Assembly (NCBI GenBank): GCA_017311185.1
Contig: JAESUZ010003487.1
Location: forward strand, 716,001 to 780,000
Reading direction: 5' to 3'
DNA: 64,000 nt
Origin: Proteles cristata cristata
Lineage: Eukaryota; Chordata; Mammalia; Carnivora; Hyaenidae
Of this stretch, positions 11,198-23,508 are shown piece by piece; the stretch's first letter is position 1; each line of letters opens with the position of its first letter. Made by a program: the position numbers and the translations under genes. Below the pieces are notes generated by a model that was not told the origin of the DNA, searched no databases, and saw only the letters and a list, made by a program, of their open reading frames with translations.

Positions 11198-11442
11198 GAA
11201 GGTTTTAAATTTTTTAAAAATATTTTTGTTTATTTCTGAGAGAGAGAGAGAGAGAGAGAGACGGAGAGACAGCATGAGCAGAAGAGGGTCAGAGAGAGAG
11301 GGAGATACAGAATCTGAAACAAGCTCCGGGCTCTGAGTTAGCTGTCAGCACAGAGCCCGATGCAGGACTTGAACCTATGACATGAGCCGAACTCGGACAC
11401 TTAACCAAATGAGCCACCCAGGTGTCCCAACGGAAGGTTTTA
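11198..11442 (-). mobile_element. tRNA-derived SINE with expanded GA tract
   Basis: TSD GAAGGTTTTA is at 11198-11207 and 11433-11442. The complement of the CT stretch has grown to a GA dinucleotide run of about 24 bases at 11237-11261. Confidence 0.94.
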
Positions 11443-12060
11443 GAATACAGCTCCCAGACACTACTGGATATGTTCAAAGTTCACATATATAAACATACAT
11501 TGTATGGTAAACTTATAGTTCACCAATGCCTCTATTTGCCGATATCCAGGGACTTTGATGAAACTTTTATTTTCTTAAGATTAAAGAGAACAGTCATTTT
11601 TTTCTGTTTTAAAAAAGTTATCAAGAGTTTGCTACATGCCAAGCAAGGACCCTATGTAAACAATCTTGATGATTAGGACTCAAAAACATTAGTGTTGGAG
11701 GATATAAATAATATGTATAACAGTCACAAAGTGGAGTATATCCAAGCAATATAATCCTTGACAAGCTGTAGCTTCTAGCTGAAGATAGCATGATAGATAA
11801 CCATATATAACTGTAAGCAAACAAAGTTATTGTAGCTAAAGGCTGTAAAAAAAAAAAAAGGAATAGTTGTACAGCTGGATTCCTGGTATGCAAACTGTAC
11901 AGTCACATGGGGACGTGCACTTAGAAGGGCTCTGAGATTGGCTTAATGCTCTATTGTTGCTGTCTTAAAATTATCAATAATGTTTGAACACAGGGCTCTG
12001 CATTTTCATTTTGCACTGGATCCCATCAATTATAGGGTCTGTCCTGTTCTCAGTTCTAAT
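11443..12060. other. Unique intergenic sequence
   Basis: No element recognised; one A-run at 11848-11859. Confidence 0.35.
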
Positions 12061-12064
12061 TTAT

Positions 12065-12235
12065 AGACATAGATGTATATGCTTGTATCTCTTTCTCTCT
12101 CTCTAGAGATGTATATATATCTCTATATGTGTCTCTCTCTATGTATACATCTATATATTTAGAATATGTATATGTATATAGAAACTTTTATATATATATC
12201 TTCTAAATATATATACATATATCTTCTAGAACTGA
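12065..12235. repeat. TA/CT-rich simple-sequence patch
   Basis: Alternating TATA, CTCT and GTATAT units (for example TTTATATATATATCTTCTAA) over about 170 bases. Low-complexity DNA; no element boundary. Confidence 0.7.
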
Positions 12236-12255
12236 TCTAACTTAACCTCTAGATT

Positions 12256-12498
12256 TCTAGTTTTCTTTTCTCCTTCTTTTTTTAATGTTTTATTTATTTC
12301 TGAGAGAGAGAGAGACAGCGTGAGCAGAGGAGGGTCAGAGAGAGAGGGAGACACAGAATCTGAAACAGGCTGCAGGCTCTGAGTTAGCCGTCAGCACAGA
12401 GCCCGACGCGGGGCTCAAACCCACAAACCGTGAGATCATGACCGGAGCCAAAGTCGGACGCCCAAATGACTGAGCCACTCAGGCACCCCTCTAGTTTT
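12256..12498 (-). mobile_element. tRNA-derived SINE, CpG-retaining
   Basis: TSD TCTAGTTTT is at 12256-12264 and 12490-12498. The element keeps several CpGs (GCCCGACGCGGGGCTC, GTCGGACGCCC), which argues for a younger insertion than its neighbours. Confidence 0.95.
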
Positions 12499-13716
12499 AT
12501 TTTCTTATATATAATGACAGGTTGTGACTAATCCATCCACCATCTCTTTCTTATTCTCCTTTATGAGATGTTTACATAAGACATGTTTTATGACTGTGGA
12601 CAAGGTTGGTCCTAAGCAGTTCCTTTTCAGTTTTACCTCAGTTCACAGATAAATATCTTCTTCTCCATCCACTGATTTAAAAAAATAAAAAAAGCAAAAT
12701 ATAGCAGCAACAAAAAGACTTGCCTTTTCTGGGGAAACTGCAGGTGTCAGGGGGCAAGAGATTTATCTAATCTTTCATCCAACCATGCATCCATCCATCT
12801 ATTAATTTACTTTTGTAACATACACATAAATAAGCACTTGTTATGGGAGAATCTAAGGTTCAAGGATAAGATAAGAAGATGGGGTCCCTGGACCTGGAAT
12901 GATTCACTGCATAATACAGTGAACTTGGCATATGATACAAGCATAATAGTACAATGTAATCAAGTATTACAGATGTGAATTAACTGATTGTTACAAGCAT
13001 TTTTCTCTTTAAAAGTCCTTACTAGTTAATCCAGCTAGTAACTGTGGCTGACTGAGCACAATGGGATATAAGGAGAATGAGGGAAGAAAGGACATTCTTT
13101 CCAGAGTGGGCAGCGCCCCAAGATTTATGGAGCAGTAACTTCTCTGTCGAGTCTCACCAGGTGTGAGACGTGCACTGGTAGTGGGAAGCCAGGGACTGGA
13201 GCAAAATTTGCCAGGGCCTAGAAGTTGGTAGGACTTTGTGTTGCTCTGCATCAATCACTCTGGAGTGGCCCTGACTTTGGCACAAAATTTTCCTCTGAAC
13301 AGGGGAAATGTCTGGAGTGAAAAGTAAACTCATGGATGGTTTCATTAGCAGAGACTCAAACCGACTGAGCTATCCAATTTATAAAATAAGCACAAAACAA
13401 TCAATACTCTCACTTACAAGTGTGGTTCATAGGTAGAAGTACCATTTGATCTGGAACATGTTCATTGTGTAATTTAAGTATTATTTGCCTAAGAAGCCCC
13501 AAATCCTTTAGAATTATGGGCTAACTTAATTTTTCTTTTTAAGCTGTTTTTAAATTAAGGAGTTGGAAAGTCCATTCCATGTACAATGAGAAATCTAACA
13601 TCTACTACCTTCTAAAACATATCTAAACACACACACATGCATGCACTCATGGAATACAGAGATATCTCCAGGAATTCCCAGCATCCCCTTTCTCCTACAA
13701 GTTCTTAATGTTCCTT
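12499..13716. other. Unique intergenic sequence
   Basis: Includes a CCATCCATCTAT patch at 12780-12800 and an ACACACACACATGCATGC patch at 13628-13645. Minus-strand frames at 13009-13254 and 13154-13345 have no recognised homology. Confidence 0.35.
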
Positions 13717-15885
13717 TTTTTTTTTAATTTTCAAATTTTTATTTACTTTCTCAAGTTTTTATTTAAATTCTAGTTAGTTAACATATAGTGTAATATTAGC
13801 TTCAGGTGTAGAATTCAGTGATTGATAACTTACATACAATACCCGGTGCTCATCACAAATGCCTCCTTAATACCCATCAACCATTTAACTCGTCCCACTG
13901 CCCACCTCTCCTCCATCCACCTTCAGTTTGTTCTCTATAGTTGAGAGGTTTTTTCCTAGCTTTCCTCTACTTCTCCCCCACCATGTTCATCTGTTCTGTT
14001 TCTTAAATTACACATATGAGTGAAATCATATATTTATCTGTCTTTGACTGACATATTTTGCTTAGCATAATACACTCTAGCTCCTTCCATGTCACTGCAA
14101 ATGGCAAGATTTCATTATTTTTTATGGATGAGTAATATTTCATTTTATATTACCTCTTCTTTATCCATTGATCAGTTGATGGACATTTGGACTCTTTCCA
14201 TAATTTGGCATTCTTGAAAATACTGCTATAGACATAAGGGTGAATGTATCCCTTTGAGTCAGTATTTTTGTATCCTTTGGGTAAATGCCTAGTAGTGCAA
14301 TTGCTGGCTCCTAGGGTAGTTCTATTTTTAACTCTTGGAGGAAACATAATACTGTTTTCCAGAGTGGCTGCACCTGTTTTCATTCTCACCAACTGTGTAA
14401 GAGGGTTCCCCTTTCTCTGCATCCTTGACAACACCTTTTGTTTCCTGTGTTGTTAATTTTAGCCATCTGACAGGTGTGAGGTCATAACTCATTATAGTTT
14501 TGATTTGCATTTCCTTACTGATGACTGATGTTGAGCACCTTTTCATGTGTCTGTTAGCCACCTGGATGTCTTTTTGGAAAGATGTCTATTCATGTCTTCT
14601 GCCCATTTCTGAACTGGATTATTTGTTTTTTGGGGTATTGAGTTTGATAAGTTCTTTATAGATTTTGTTTACTAACCCTTTATCAAATATGTCACTTACA
14701 AACACCCTTTCCCATTCTATAGACTGCCTTGTAGTTTTGTTGATTGTTTCCTTTGCTATGCCAAAGCTTTTTATTTTGATGAAGTCCCAATAGTATATTT
14801 TCGCTTTTGTTGGCCTTTCCTCAGGAGACATATCTAGTAAGAAGTTGCTACAGCCAATGTCAAAGAGGTTGCTGCCTGTGTTCTCCTCTAAGATTTTGAT
14901 AGTTTTTTGTCTCATATTTATATCTTTCATTCATCTTGAATTTATTGTTGTGTATGGTGCCAAAAAGTGGTCCAGTTTCATTCGTTAGCATGTTCCTTTC
15001 CAGTTTCTCCAACACCACTTGTTGAAAAGACTGTCTTTTTTCCACTGGATATTCTCTCTTGCTTTGTTGAAGATTAGTTGATCATATAGTTGTGGGTTAA
15101 TTTCTGGGTTGTCTATTCTGCTCCATTGATCTATGTCTGTTTTTGTGCCATTACCATACTGCCTTGTTCACTATAGCTTTGTAACATAACCTGAAGTCTG
15201 GAATTGTGATATTTCCAGCTTTGTTCTTCTTTTCCAAGATTATCATTGGCTACTTGGGAGCTTTTGTAGTTCCATACAAATTTTAGGATTGTTTGTTCCA
15301 GCTCTGTGAAAAATGCAGCTGGTATTTTGATAGATTTTGCATTAACTGTATAGATTGCTTTGGGTAGTATAGACATTTTAACAATATTTGTTCTTTCAGT
15401 CCATGAGCATGGAATGTTTTTCCATTACCTTGTGTTGTCTTCAATTCCTTTTATCAATGTTTTATAGTTTTCAGTGTATAAGTCTTTCACATTTTGGGTT
15501 AAGTTTATTCCTAGGTATCTTACATTTTGGTGCAATCGTAAATGGAATAGATTCCTCAGATTTTCGTTCTGCTGCTTCATTATTGGTGTATAGAAATACA
15601 AAAGATTTCTGTACATTGATTTTGTATCCTGAGACTACAAAATTCATGTAGCAGTTCTAGCAAATTTTTGGTGGAGGCTTTTGGGTTTTCTTTATAGAGT
15701 GTTATGTCATCTGCAAACAGTGTAAGTTTGACTTCTTCCTTGCCAATTTGGATGATTTTCTTTCCTTGTGTTGCCTTATTGCTGAAGCTAGGACTTCCAG
15801 TGCTCTTTAAGAACAGTAGGGAGAGTGGGCATGCCTGTCCTGTTCCTGCCTGTAGAGGCCATTGAGTATGATATTAGTGATCAGT
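13717..15885 (-). mobile_element. Older carnivore L1, 5'-truncated, minus strand
   Basis: The 3' end is the T-rich run at 13717-13760 followed by the complement of the older carnivore 3' UTR (TAGTTAGTTAACATATAGTG). ORF2 C-terminal sequence follows in broken frames: minus 14328-14561 (ANRHMKRC block), minus 15131-15376 ([17 protein letters not shown] blocks) and minus 15425-15616. The part matching the palm of the RT is reached near 15790-15860 (complement of GTGGGCATGCCTGTCCTGTT), then similarity stops. Frameshifts and stops throughout show long decay. It differs in 3' UTR from the young copies. Confidence 0.9.
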
Positions 15886-16080
15886 TTCTCTCCCTAGCCA
15901 TGTCTGCATTTCCTACCTTCCACCATATGGCCTTTATTCTCTTCTAGTTGTGTGGTTTGTTCTGTCAGTCCTCAGGTCAATATCTTGAGTATTGAGAATG
16001 ATTTGATAGGTATCGAGCTGTGTTCAAGGAGCAAGGCAAGCCGAGGGTCCTCCTACTATGCTGCCATCTTATGTCCCTGC
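15886..16080 (-). repeat. Possible L1 5' UTR-like remnant joined to the older L1
   Basis: The blocks TGTTCTGTCAGTCCTCAGGT, TTGAGTATTGAGAATGATTT and AGGGTCCTCCTACTATGC followed by GCCATCTT resemble a segment I associate with older carnivore L1 5' UTRs. If so, an internal deletion joined it to the RT region. The assignment is uncertain. Confidence 0.35.
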
Positions 16081-17390
16081 AACGTTATTTTTCCATTGAA
16101 ACTAGAGCTTCTGCTGCGCTTCTGTTCCTATGGGCCTTCTCTTCCAGACCTTAATGTGCATCATAGATCATTTTACTTGTTTGTTCCCAAACAAACTCAA
16201 ATACAAGTTTGGTTTATGTAGTGAAATTTTATTGAAGGCTTGTGGGTATCTGAGGTAGTTATATTACAGTAAGGCCAAAAAACTACAAAGTGGGTGTTAA
16301 TGGTAACTTTGTTCTTTAAAACCCTTTTATCGAACCCAATGCTGTTCGCTTCTTGTGCCTGTCTTTCTCTCTAGGCCCTCTGCCTGCTACTGGCCCATTT
16401 GTCCCGTCCATTCTCCTTCCATCTCCATCTCACCTCTGCTCCTTCAAGGAACACTGCAAATTTCAAGTCTCTACTTGATTATGCCAAGAAAAGTAGATCT
16501 GTACACTGACTATGCATATGTGAACACATATAAGTAGATCAAGAAAATCCCTCTCAAAATCTATATAGGTTCCCATCCTTGCCAGGAACCTGCCAAGATA
16601 TGATATTTCCCTCTCCATTCTACCTGCTCCAGTAGTCTCCATATGTAAAATAGAAAAGTACAGAAACTTCCTTAGCTAGTGATGTAACCCATACTCCCCT
16701 CATAGAGAGTGCAAGAGGTGTTAGTCAGTCTGGGTTTAAGCAGCATCTTGGTGGCCCACCTGCGCTGAATAACACCGATGTGCTGTTGCTAAAAGGAAGT
16801 AGAATCAGATTAGCCCATTACTCTGCAGTTTGACAATTCTCGTTGTCTGCTAATCAGTAACAGTGCAAGGCATTCGTGAAAATAACATCTGAGACCTTCA
16901 AAATCAGGCAGACAGAAACAAACCTACATTCTGAATAAATAAAAATATAGATACAAATTTAAAAATATATGGCTAGTCAAGAAGAGGAAGACAAAAGAAA
17001 TTTATTATGATTCAGATGAACTAGTGGTGCAAAGTTGATTAAAACTGTGTAATTAAGAATTTAAAAATAACAAAGTACATTACATAAAGTGCTACCTTTA
17101 AAACTATGGCTACGATAATGAAGTGGTTCCATACCCTATATCTAATGATCTGATGCTTTTTTAGAGTTATAATGTTATGTTTTTTTTTCTTTTCTGTTAT
17201 TGAGATTAACATAGCAGTCTCTATACATTGCATAGTTTGAGAAAGAATTTTGCACACAGTAGTCTGGGAGTTTCTATTTCTAATTGCGTTCATATGCAGG
17301 AGAAATTATCTGATTTAAAACACTCCTACAAGCACAGATTCTTATATAAATATCTCTCACTGTAGTTATCACATTATAGCATAATTACCT
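16081..17390. other. Unique intergenic sequence
   Basis: No exon or repeat recognised. Frames here are under 90 codons without family resemblance. Confidence 0.35.
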
Positions 17391-17520
17391 GTTAGGGCAA
17401 TTGTTTTTTTCATGAGGCTATAAGTTCCCTCAGGATGGGAACTGGTTCGAACTCATCTCTGTGCTCCTGATGCTAAGCACAGTTTCTAGCACGTAGGTTA
17501 TGTTCAATAAAATGTTTGAA
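17391..17520 (+). repeat. L2-type 3' end
   Basis: CTATAAGTTCCCTCAGGATGGGAACTGG, then CTAAGCACAGTTTCTAGCACGTAGGTTATGTTCAATAAA is the classic ancient LINE-2 3' end order (split here for description). Confidence 0.6.
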
Positions 17521-17850
17521 AAATTAATCAGTGGATAGATGACCAGTGTTTAAAAGAAATCAAGATGGGTCTTAATGAAAACTTAATGGACTAGCCAGAC
17601 AGCATTCAGAAAGAAACTATTCTGGTAATCACTTAGAGGAATGGGTTTGTACTAGTGTCAGACTATTAGGTTAGTGTTATCCAACCTACTTACAGTTTCA
17701 TTACATTAGGTTGAAGAAACTTCTCTAGCTTCTTATTATTGATAAATCTAGATAAATGCGGAATGCCTATATCAGAAAAGCACCAGAGACATTGTTGCCT
17801 GTACTATTTTGATCTCTTTTTTTTTTTTCAAGGTCCAGAATCATCCTTTT

Positions 17851-18179
17851 TCTGCATCCATTTTCTCTTTTTTTTTCATAATAGTTTATTGTCAAATTAG
17901 TTTCCACATAACACTCAGTGCTCATCTCCACAAGTGCCCTCCTCCATGCCCATCCCCCCTCTCCCCCACATCCATCAGTCCTCAGTTTTTGTCAGCATTC
18001 AAGAGTCTCTCATGGTTTGCTCCTCTCCCTTTCCCCCACCATTTCCCCCCTTCTTCTCCCCCTTGTTACTCCGCCAAGTTCCTCCTAATCCTCCTATATG
18101 TGCAAACATATGGTATTTGTCCTTCTCTGCCTGACTTATTTTGCTCAGCATAACACCCTCAAGGTCTGCATCCATTTTC
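17851..18179 (-). mobile_element. Short L1 3' end nested inside the transduced segment
   Basis: About 300 bp of L1 3' terminus, from the T-run at 17866-17876 and the complement of GACAATAAACTATT up to about 18164. Its own TSD TCTGCATCCATTTTC is at 17851-17865 and 18165-18179, and the target reads TTTC/AAG. It was therefore an independent insertion downstream of the L1-A source copy before being carried along. Its AATAAA (complement at 17885-17890) is the likely polyadenylation signal used by the transduced transcript. Confidence 0.9.
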
Positions 18180-18508
18180 AAGAACTATTCTTTCAATCTG
18201 TTAGTTTCTAGATACACAGAGTCTGATTTTGTTCTGAAGGGCAGGTGGGTTTTATTTCAGGTCTTTGTAGAGTTGAAGAGACATTATTAGCATGTAAGTG
18301 ATATTTGCATAGACAGATGAAATATTCTGCCTTCTGAGACCTTATGGAAATCCTCCCTATTAATAGCTACATTTAATGGAAGACATGGATTTTTATCACG
18401 TCAGCATCTTTCTTCTGTCAAGTGGCTAGTTCCTGTCCATGTCACTAAGTAATTTTAGAAAGCCACTACCATCTGTCTTTTTAGGACTAAGGGCATTTGA
18501 TTTTTTTC
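18180..18508 (-). other. Transduced non-L1 flank of the L1-A source locus
   Basis: This unique sequence lies between two L1 3' ends and inside the outer TSD. It should be the genomic DNA that followed the source L1 elsewhere in the genome, so it serves as a tag for finding the parent element. Confidence 0.8.
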
Positions 18509-18721
18509 TTTTTTTTTTTTTTTTACAAATAGTTTATTGTCAAATTAGTTTCCACATAACACCCAGTGCTCATCCCCACAAGTGTCCTCCTCCATGCCCA
18601 TCCCTCCTCCCCCCAACATCCATCAGTCCTCAGTTTTTGTCAGCATTCAAGAGTCTCTCATGGTTTGCCTCTCTCCCTTTCCCCCACCATTTCCGCCCTT
18701 CTTCTCCCCCTTGGTCCTCTG

Positions 18722-21700
18722 TTAAGTTCCTCCTAATCCTCCTATACGTGCACACATGATATTTGTCCTTCTCTGCCTGACTTATTTCGCTCAGCATAAC
18801 ACCCTCAAGGTCCATCCATGTTGCTACACATGGCCAGATTTCATTGTTTCTCATTGCCATGTAGTATTCCATGGTATAGATGACCACATCTTCTTGATCC
18901 ATTCATCTGTTGATGGACACTTAGGCTCTTTCCAGGTTTTAGCTATTGTGGAGAGTGCTGCTATGAACATTGGGGTACATGTGCTCCTATGCATCAACAT
19001 TTCTGTATCCCTTGGGTAAATTCCTAGCAGTGTTATTGCTGGGTCATAGGGGAGTTCTATTGTTAGTTTCCTGAGGAACCTCCACACTGTTTTCCAGGAG
19101 GGCTGTACCAGTTTACATTCCCACCAACAGTGTAGGAGGGTGCCCGTTTCTCCACATCCTCGCCAGCATCTAGAGTTCTCTGATTTGCTCATTTTAGCCA
19201 CTCTGGCTGGCGTGAGGTGGTATCTCAGTGTGGTTTTGATTTGTATTTCCCTGATGAGGAGGGATGCTGAGCATCGTTTCATGTGTCTGTTGGCCATCTG
19301 GATGTCCTCTCTGGAGAAGTGTCTGTTCATATCTTCTGTCCATTTCTTCACTGGGTTGTTTGTTTTTCGGGCATGGAGTTTGGTGAGTTCCTTGTAGATT
19401 CTGGATATCAACCCTTTATCTGATATGTCATTTGCAACTACCTTTTCCCATTCCGTTGGTTGCCTATTAATTTTCTGGGTTGTTTCCTTGGCTGTGCAGA
19501 AGCTTTTAATCTTGATGAGGTCCCAATCAGTTTATTTTTGCTCTTGAATCCCTTGCTTTTGGGGATGTGTCAAGTAAGAAGTTGCTGCGGTGGAGGTCAA
19601 GGAGGTTGTTTCCTGCTTTCTCCTCTAGGGTGTTGATAGTTTCCTGTCTCACGTTCAGGTCCTTTATCCATTTTGAGTTTATTTTTGTGCATGGTGTGAG
19701 AAAATGATCTAGTTTCATTCTTCTGCATGTTGCTGTCCAGTTCTCCCAACACCATCTGTTAAAAAGGCTGTCTTTTCCATCGGATATTCTTTCCTGCTTT
19801 GTCAAAGATTAGTTGGCTGTATACTTTTGGGTCCACTTCTGAGTTCTCAATTCTGTTCCATTGGTCTATGTGTCTGTTTTTGTGCCAATACCATACTGTC
19901 TTGATGATGACAGCTTTGTAGTAGAGGCTAAAGTCTGGGATGGTGATCCCTCCCGTTTTGGTTTTATTTTTCAGGATTACTTTGGCTATTCGGGGTCTTT
20001 TGTGGTTCCATACAAATTTTTGGATAGTTTGTTCTAGTTTTGAGAAGTATGCTGGTGCAATTTTGATTGGAATTGCATTGAATGTGTAGAGTGCCTTAGG
20101 TCGTAATGACATCTTAACTGTATTTATTCTTCCTATCCATGAGCATGGAATGTTTTTCCATTTCTTTGTGTCTTCTTCAATTTCCTTCGTAAGTTTTCTA
20201 TAGTTTTCCTCATACAGATCTCTTGTATCCTTGGTTAGGTATATTCCGAGGTATTTTATGGTTTTTTGTGCAATTGTGAATGGGATCAGTTTCTTGATTT
20301 CTCTTTCTGTGGCTTCATTGTTGGTGTATAAAAATGCAACCGATTTCTGTACATTGATTTTGTACCCTGCAACTTGGCTGAATTCTTGGATCAGTTCTAG
20401 TAGGCTTCTGGTGGAGTCTGTCGGGTTTTCTATGTAGAGTATCATGTCATCTGCGAAGAGTGAAAGTTTGACTTCCTCTTTGCCAATTCTGATGCCTTTG
20501 ATTTCCTTTTGTTGTCTGATGGCTGATGCTAGGACTTCCAGCACTATGTTAAACAGCAGTGGTGAGAGTGGGCATCCCTGTCGTGTTCCTGATCTCAGAG
20601 GGAAAGCTCTGAGTTTTTCCCCGTTGAGGATGATGTTAGCTGAAGGCTTCTCATAGATGGCTTTGATGATGTTTAAGTAGGTTCCTCTATCCCAACTTTC
20701 TCGAGAGTCTTTATTAAGAAGCGATGCTGTATTTTGTCAAATGCTTTTTCTTCATCTATTGACAGGATCATATGGTTTTTATCTTTTGTTTTATTGATAT
20801 GATGTATCACATTGATTGATTTGCGAATGTTGAACCAGCCCTGTAACCCAGGAATGAATCCCACTTGATCTTGGTGGATGATTCTTTTTATATGCTGCTG
20901 GATTCGATTTGCAAGGATCTTGTTGAGAATTTTTGCATCCGTATTCATCAAGGATAGTGGCCTGTAGTTCTCTTTTTTTGCTGGATCTCTGTCTGGCTTG
21001 GGAATCAGAGTGATGTTGGCTTCATAAAATGAGTCTGGGAGTTTTCCTTCGATTTCTATATTTTGGAATAGCTTGAGAAGAATTGGGATTAATTCTGTTT
21101 TAAATGTCTGGTAGAATTCCCCAGGGAAGCCATCAGGTCCAGGGCTCTTATTTGTTGGGAGATTTTTGATCACTGATTCAATATCTTCACTCGTTATGGG
21201 TCTGTTCAGGTTTTCTATTTCTTCCCGTGTGAATTTTGGTAGTGAGTGTGTGTTTAGGAATTTGTCCATTTCTTCAAAGTTGTCCAATTTGTTGGCATAT
21301 AATTTTTCATAGTATTCCCTGATAATTGCTTGTATTTCTGAGGGGTTGGTTGTAATAAGTCCATTTTCATTCATAATTTTGTCTATTTGGGTGCTCTCTC
21401 TTTTCTTTTGGATAAGTCTGGCTAGAGGTTTGTCAATTTTGTTTACTTTTTCAAAAAACCAACTCTTGGTTTCATGGATCTGTTCAATTGTTTCTTTCGT
21501 CTCTATGTTGTTTATTTCTGCTCTTATTTTTACTATTTCTCTTCTTCTACTGGGTTTAGGGCGTTCTTGTTGCTCTGCCTCTAGTTCCTTTAGGTGAGCT
21601 GGTAGATTTTGGACTTGCGCTTTTTCTAATCTCTTGAAATAGGCCTGGAGAGCAATGTACTTTCCTCTTAGGACCGCCTTTGCCGCATCCCATAGATTTT

Positions 21701-22569
21701 GAATTGTTGTGTTTTCATTTTCATTTCTTTCCATATATTTTTTAATTTCATCTCTAATTGCCTGATTGGCCCATTCATTCTTTAGAAGGGTGTTCTTTAA
21801 CCTCATGTTTTTGGAAGTTTTCCAGACTTCTTCTGGTAATTGATTTCAAGTTTCAAAGCATTGTGATCTGACAGTGTGCATGGTATGATCTCTATTCTTT
21901 TATATTTATTGAGGGCTGCTTTATGTCCCAGTATGTGATCTATCTTGGAGAATGTGCCATGCGCACTTGAGAAGAAAATAAATTCTCTGGCCTCAGAATG
22001 TAAAGTTCTAAATATATCCGTCAGGTCCATCTGGTCCAATGTTCTTTCAAGTCCATTATTTCTTTAGTGATTTTCTGTCTGGTTGACCTATCCATTGCTG
22101 TAAGTGGAGTATTAAAGTCCCCTGCTATTAGCACATTCTTATCTATAAGCTTGTTTTTGTTTGTGATTAATTGTTTTAGATATTTAGGTGCTCCCATATT
22201 CGGTGCGTAGACATTTATGATTGTTAGTTCTTCCTGATGGATGGACCCTGTAATTATTATGTAGTGCCCTTCTTCATCTCTTGTGATTGTCTTTAATTTA
22301 AAGTCCAGTTTGTCTGATATAAGTATCGCTACTCCGGCTTTCTTTTGATTTCCTGTAGCATGATATATATTTCTCCATCCCCTTACTTTTAATCTGAAGG
22401 TATCTTCCCGTCTAAAATGAGTTTCTTGTAGACAGCATATAGATGGATTTTGTTTTTTAATCCATTCTGCTACCCTATGTCTTTTGATCGGAGCATTCAG
22501 CCCATTGACATTCAGTGTTATTATTGAAATATGTGGGTTTAGAGTCTTTGTATCTTTTGTAGGGTTCAT
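18722..22569 (-). pseudogene. L1-A ORF2 remnant (endonuclease, RT, C-terminal domain)
   Basis: L1 ORF2 normally encodes a protein of about 1,275 residues with an AP-like endonuclease, a reverse transcriptase and a cysteine-rich C-terminal part. Here 3.85 kb keeps nearly the full length. The start is ATG at 22569. Endonuclease motifs are visible: LNVNGLNAP (near 22510), QETHF (near 22430), IAGDFN (near 22130), SDHNAL (near 21860). RT motifs include [13 protein letters not shown] (near 21140), [11 protein letters not shown] (near 20750) and LFADDMILY (near 20455). The C-terminal CWWECK block is near 19100. It is broken by a 1-nt deletion near 22040, by the ACATGAGG frameshift at 21803-21806, after the KVGIEEP segment near 20680, near 19770, and near 19520 and 18900. 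It cannot make a full ORF2 protein. Confidence 0.92.
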
Positions 22570-22615
22570 GTTTGTGGTGGTGTCTCTGGAATCTTTGTTC
22601 CTTGCAACCTTTCCT

Positions 22616-23508
22616 TCAGAGCATCCCCCTCAGGATTTCTTGTAGGGCTGGCTTCGTGGTGACAAATTCTTTCAATTTCTGTTTGTTTGGAAAGGTTTTT
22701 ATCTCTCCTTCTATTTTGAATGACAGGCTTGCTGGATAGAGGATTCTTGGCTGCATATTTTTACTGTTCATCACATTGAAGATCTCCTGCCATTCCTTTC
22801 TGGCCTGCCACGTTTCAGTAGATAGGTCTGTCACCACTCTGATAGGTTTCCCTTGTATGTGAGGGCCCTTTTCTCCCTAGCTGCTTTCAAAATTCTCTCT
22901 TTGTCCTTGTATTTTGCCATTTTTACGATGATATGTCGTGCAGAAGATCGATTCAAGTTACGTCTGAGGGGAGTCCTCTGAGCCTCTTGTATTTCCACAT
23001 TTACTTCCTTCCCCAGGTCGGGGAAGTTCTCTGCTATAATTTGTTCCAGGACTCCTTCAGCACCTTTCCCTCTCTCTTCCTCTTCTGGGATTCCTATGAT
23101 ACAGATATTGTTGCGTTTGACCGTATCACTGAGCTCTCAAATTCTTCTTTCCTGTTCCTGGATCAGTTTGTCTCTTTTTTTGTCAGCTTCTTGTTTTTCT
23201 ATAATGGTGTCTTCTAAATCACTTATTCTCCTTTCTGCCTCTTCAATCCGTGCATTGGAGGCCTCTAATTCATTATGTATCTCATTTATCGCATTTTTTA
23301 ATTCTTCATGCCTATTTTTATTTTCCATTCTGTCTGTAGCCATAGTTTCTTTGATGTCCCCTATGTTTTTTTCAAGCCCTGCTATTAATTTTACCATTAT
23401 TATTCTAAAATCTTGTTCACTTATGCTGCTGATATCTGTTTTGAGCAGTTCATTAGCTGTCATTTCTTCTTGGAGTTTCTTTGGAGGAGAGCTCTTTCAT
23501 TTCGTCAT
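22616..23508 (-). pseudogene. L1-A ORF1 remnant (RNA-binding coiled-coil protein)
   Basis: L1 ORF1 encodes a trimeric RNA chaperone with an N-terminal coiled coil, an RRM and a C-terminal domain. The coiled coil is visible in the minus frame 23137-23463 (heptad-rich NEIHNELEASNARIEEAERR region). The C-terminal domain is in minus 22616-22837 (EWQEIFNVMNSKN, ILYPASLSFKIEGEI). Three lesions are visible by comparison with L1-B: ATG ACG AAA TGA at 23508-23497 stops at codon 4; a CGA-to-TGA change at about 23136, a typical CpG transition; and a 1-nt loss near 22850 (CCCTTGTATG against CCCTTTGTATG). ORF2 starts 46 nt downstream. Confidence 0.9.

Noticed and set aside
18491..18508. A separate TSD for L1-A at its own poly(A), which would argue against transduction
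   Set aside because: The sequence next to the internal T-run (GGGCATTTGATTTTTTTC) has no match at the 5' junction near 23957-23990.
18439..18759. 106-codon plus-strand frame across the L1-A 3' end
   Set aside because: It is the antisense reading of the L1 3' UTR and poly(A), a shadow frame.
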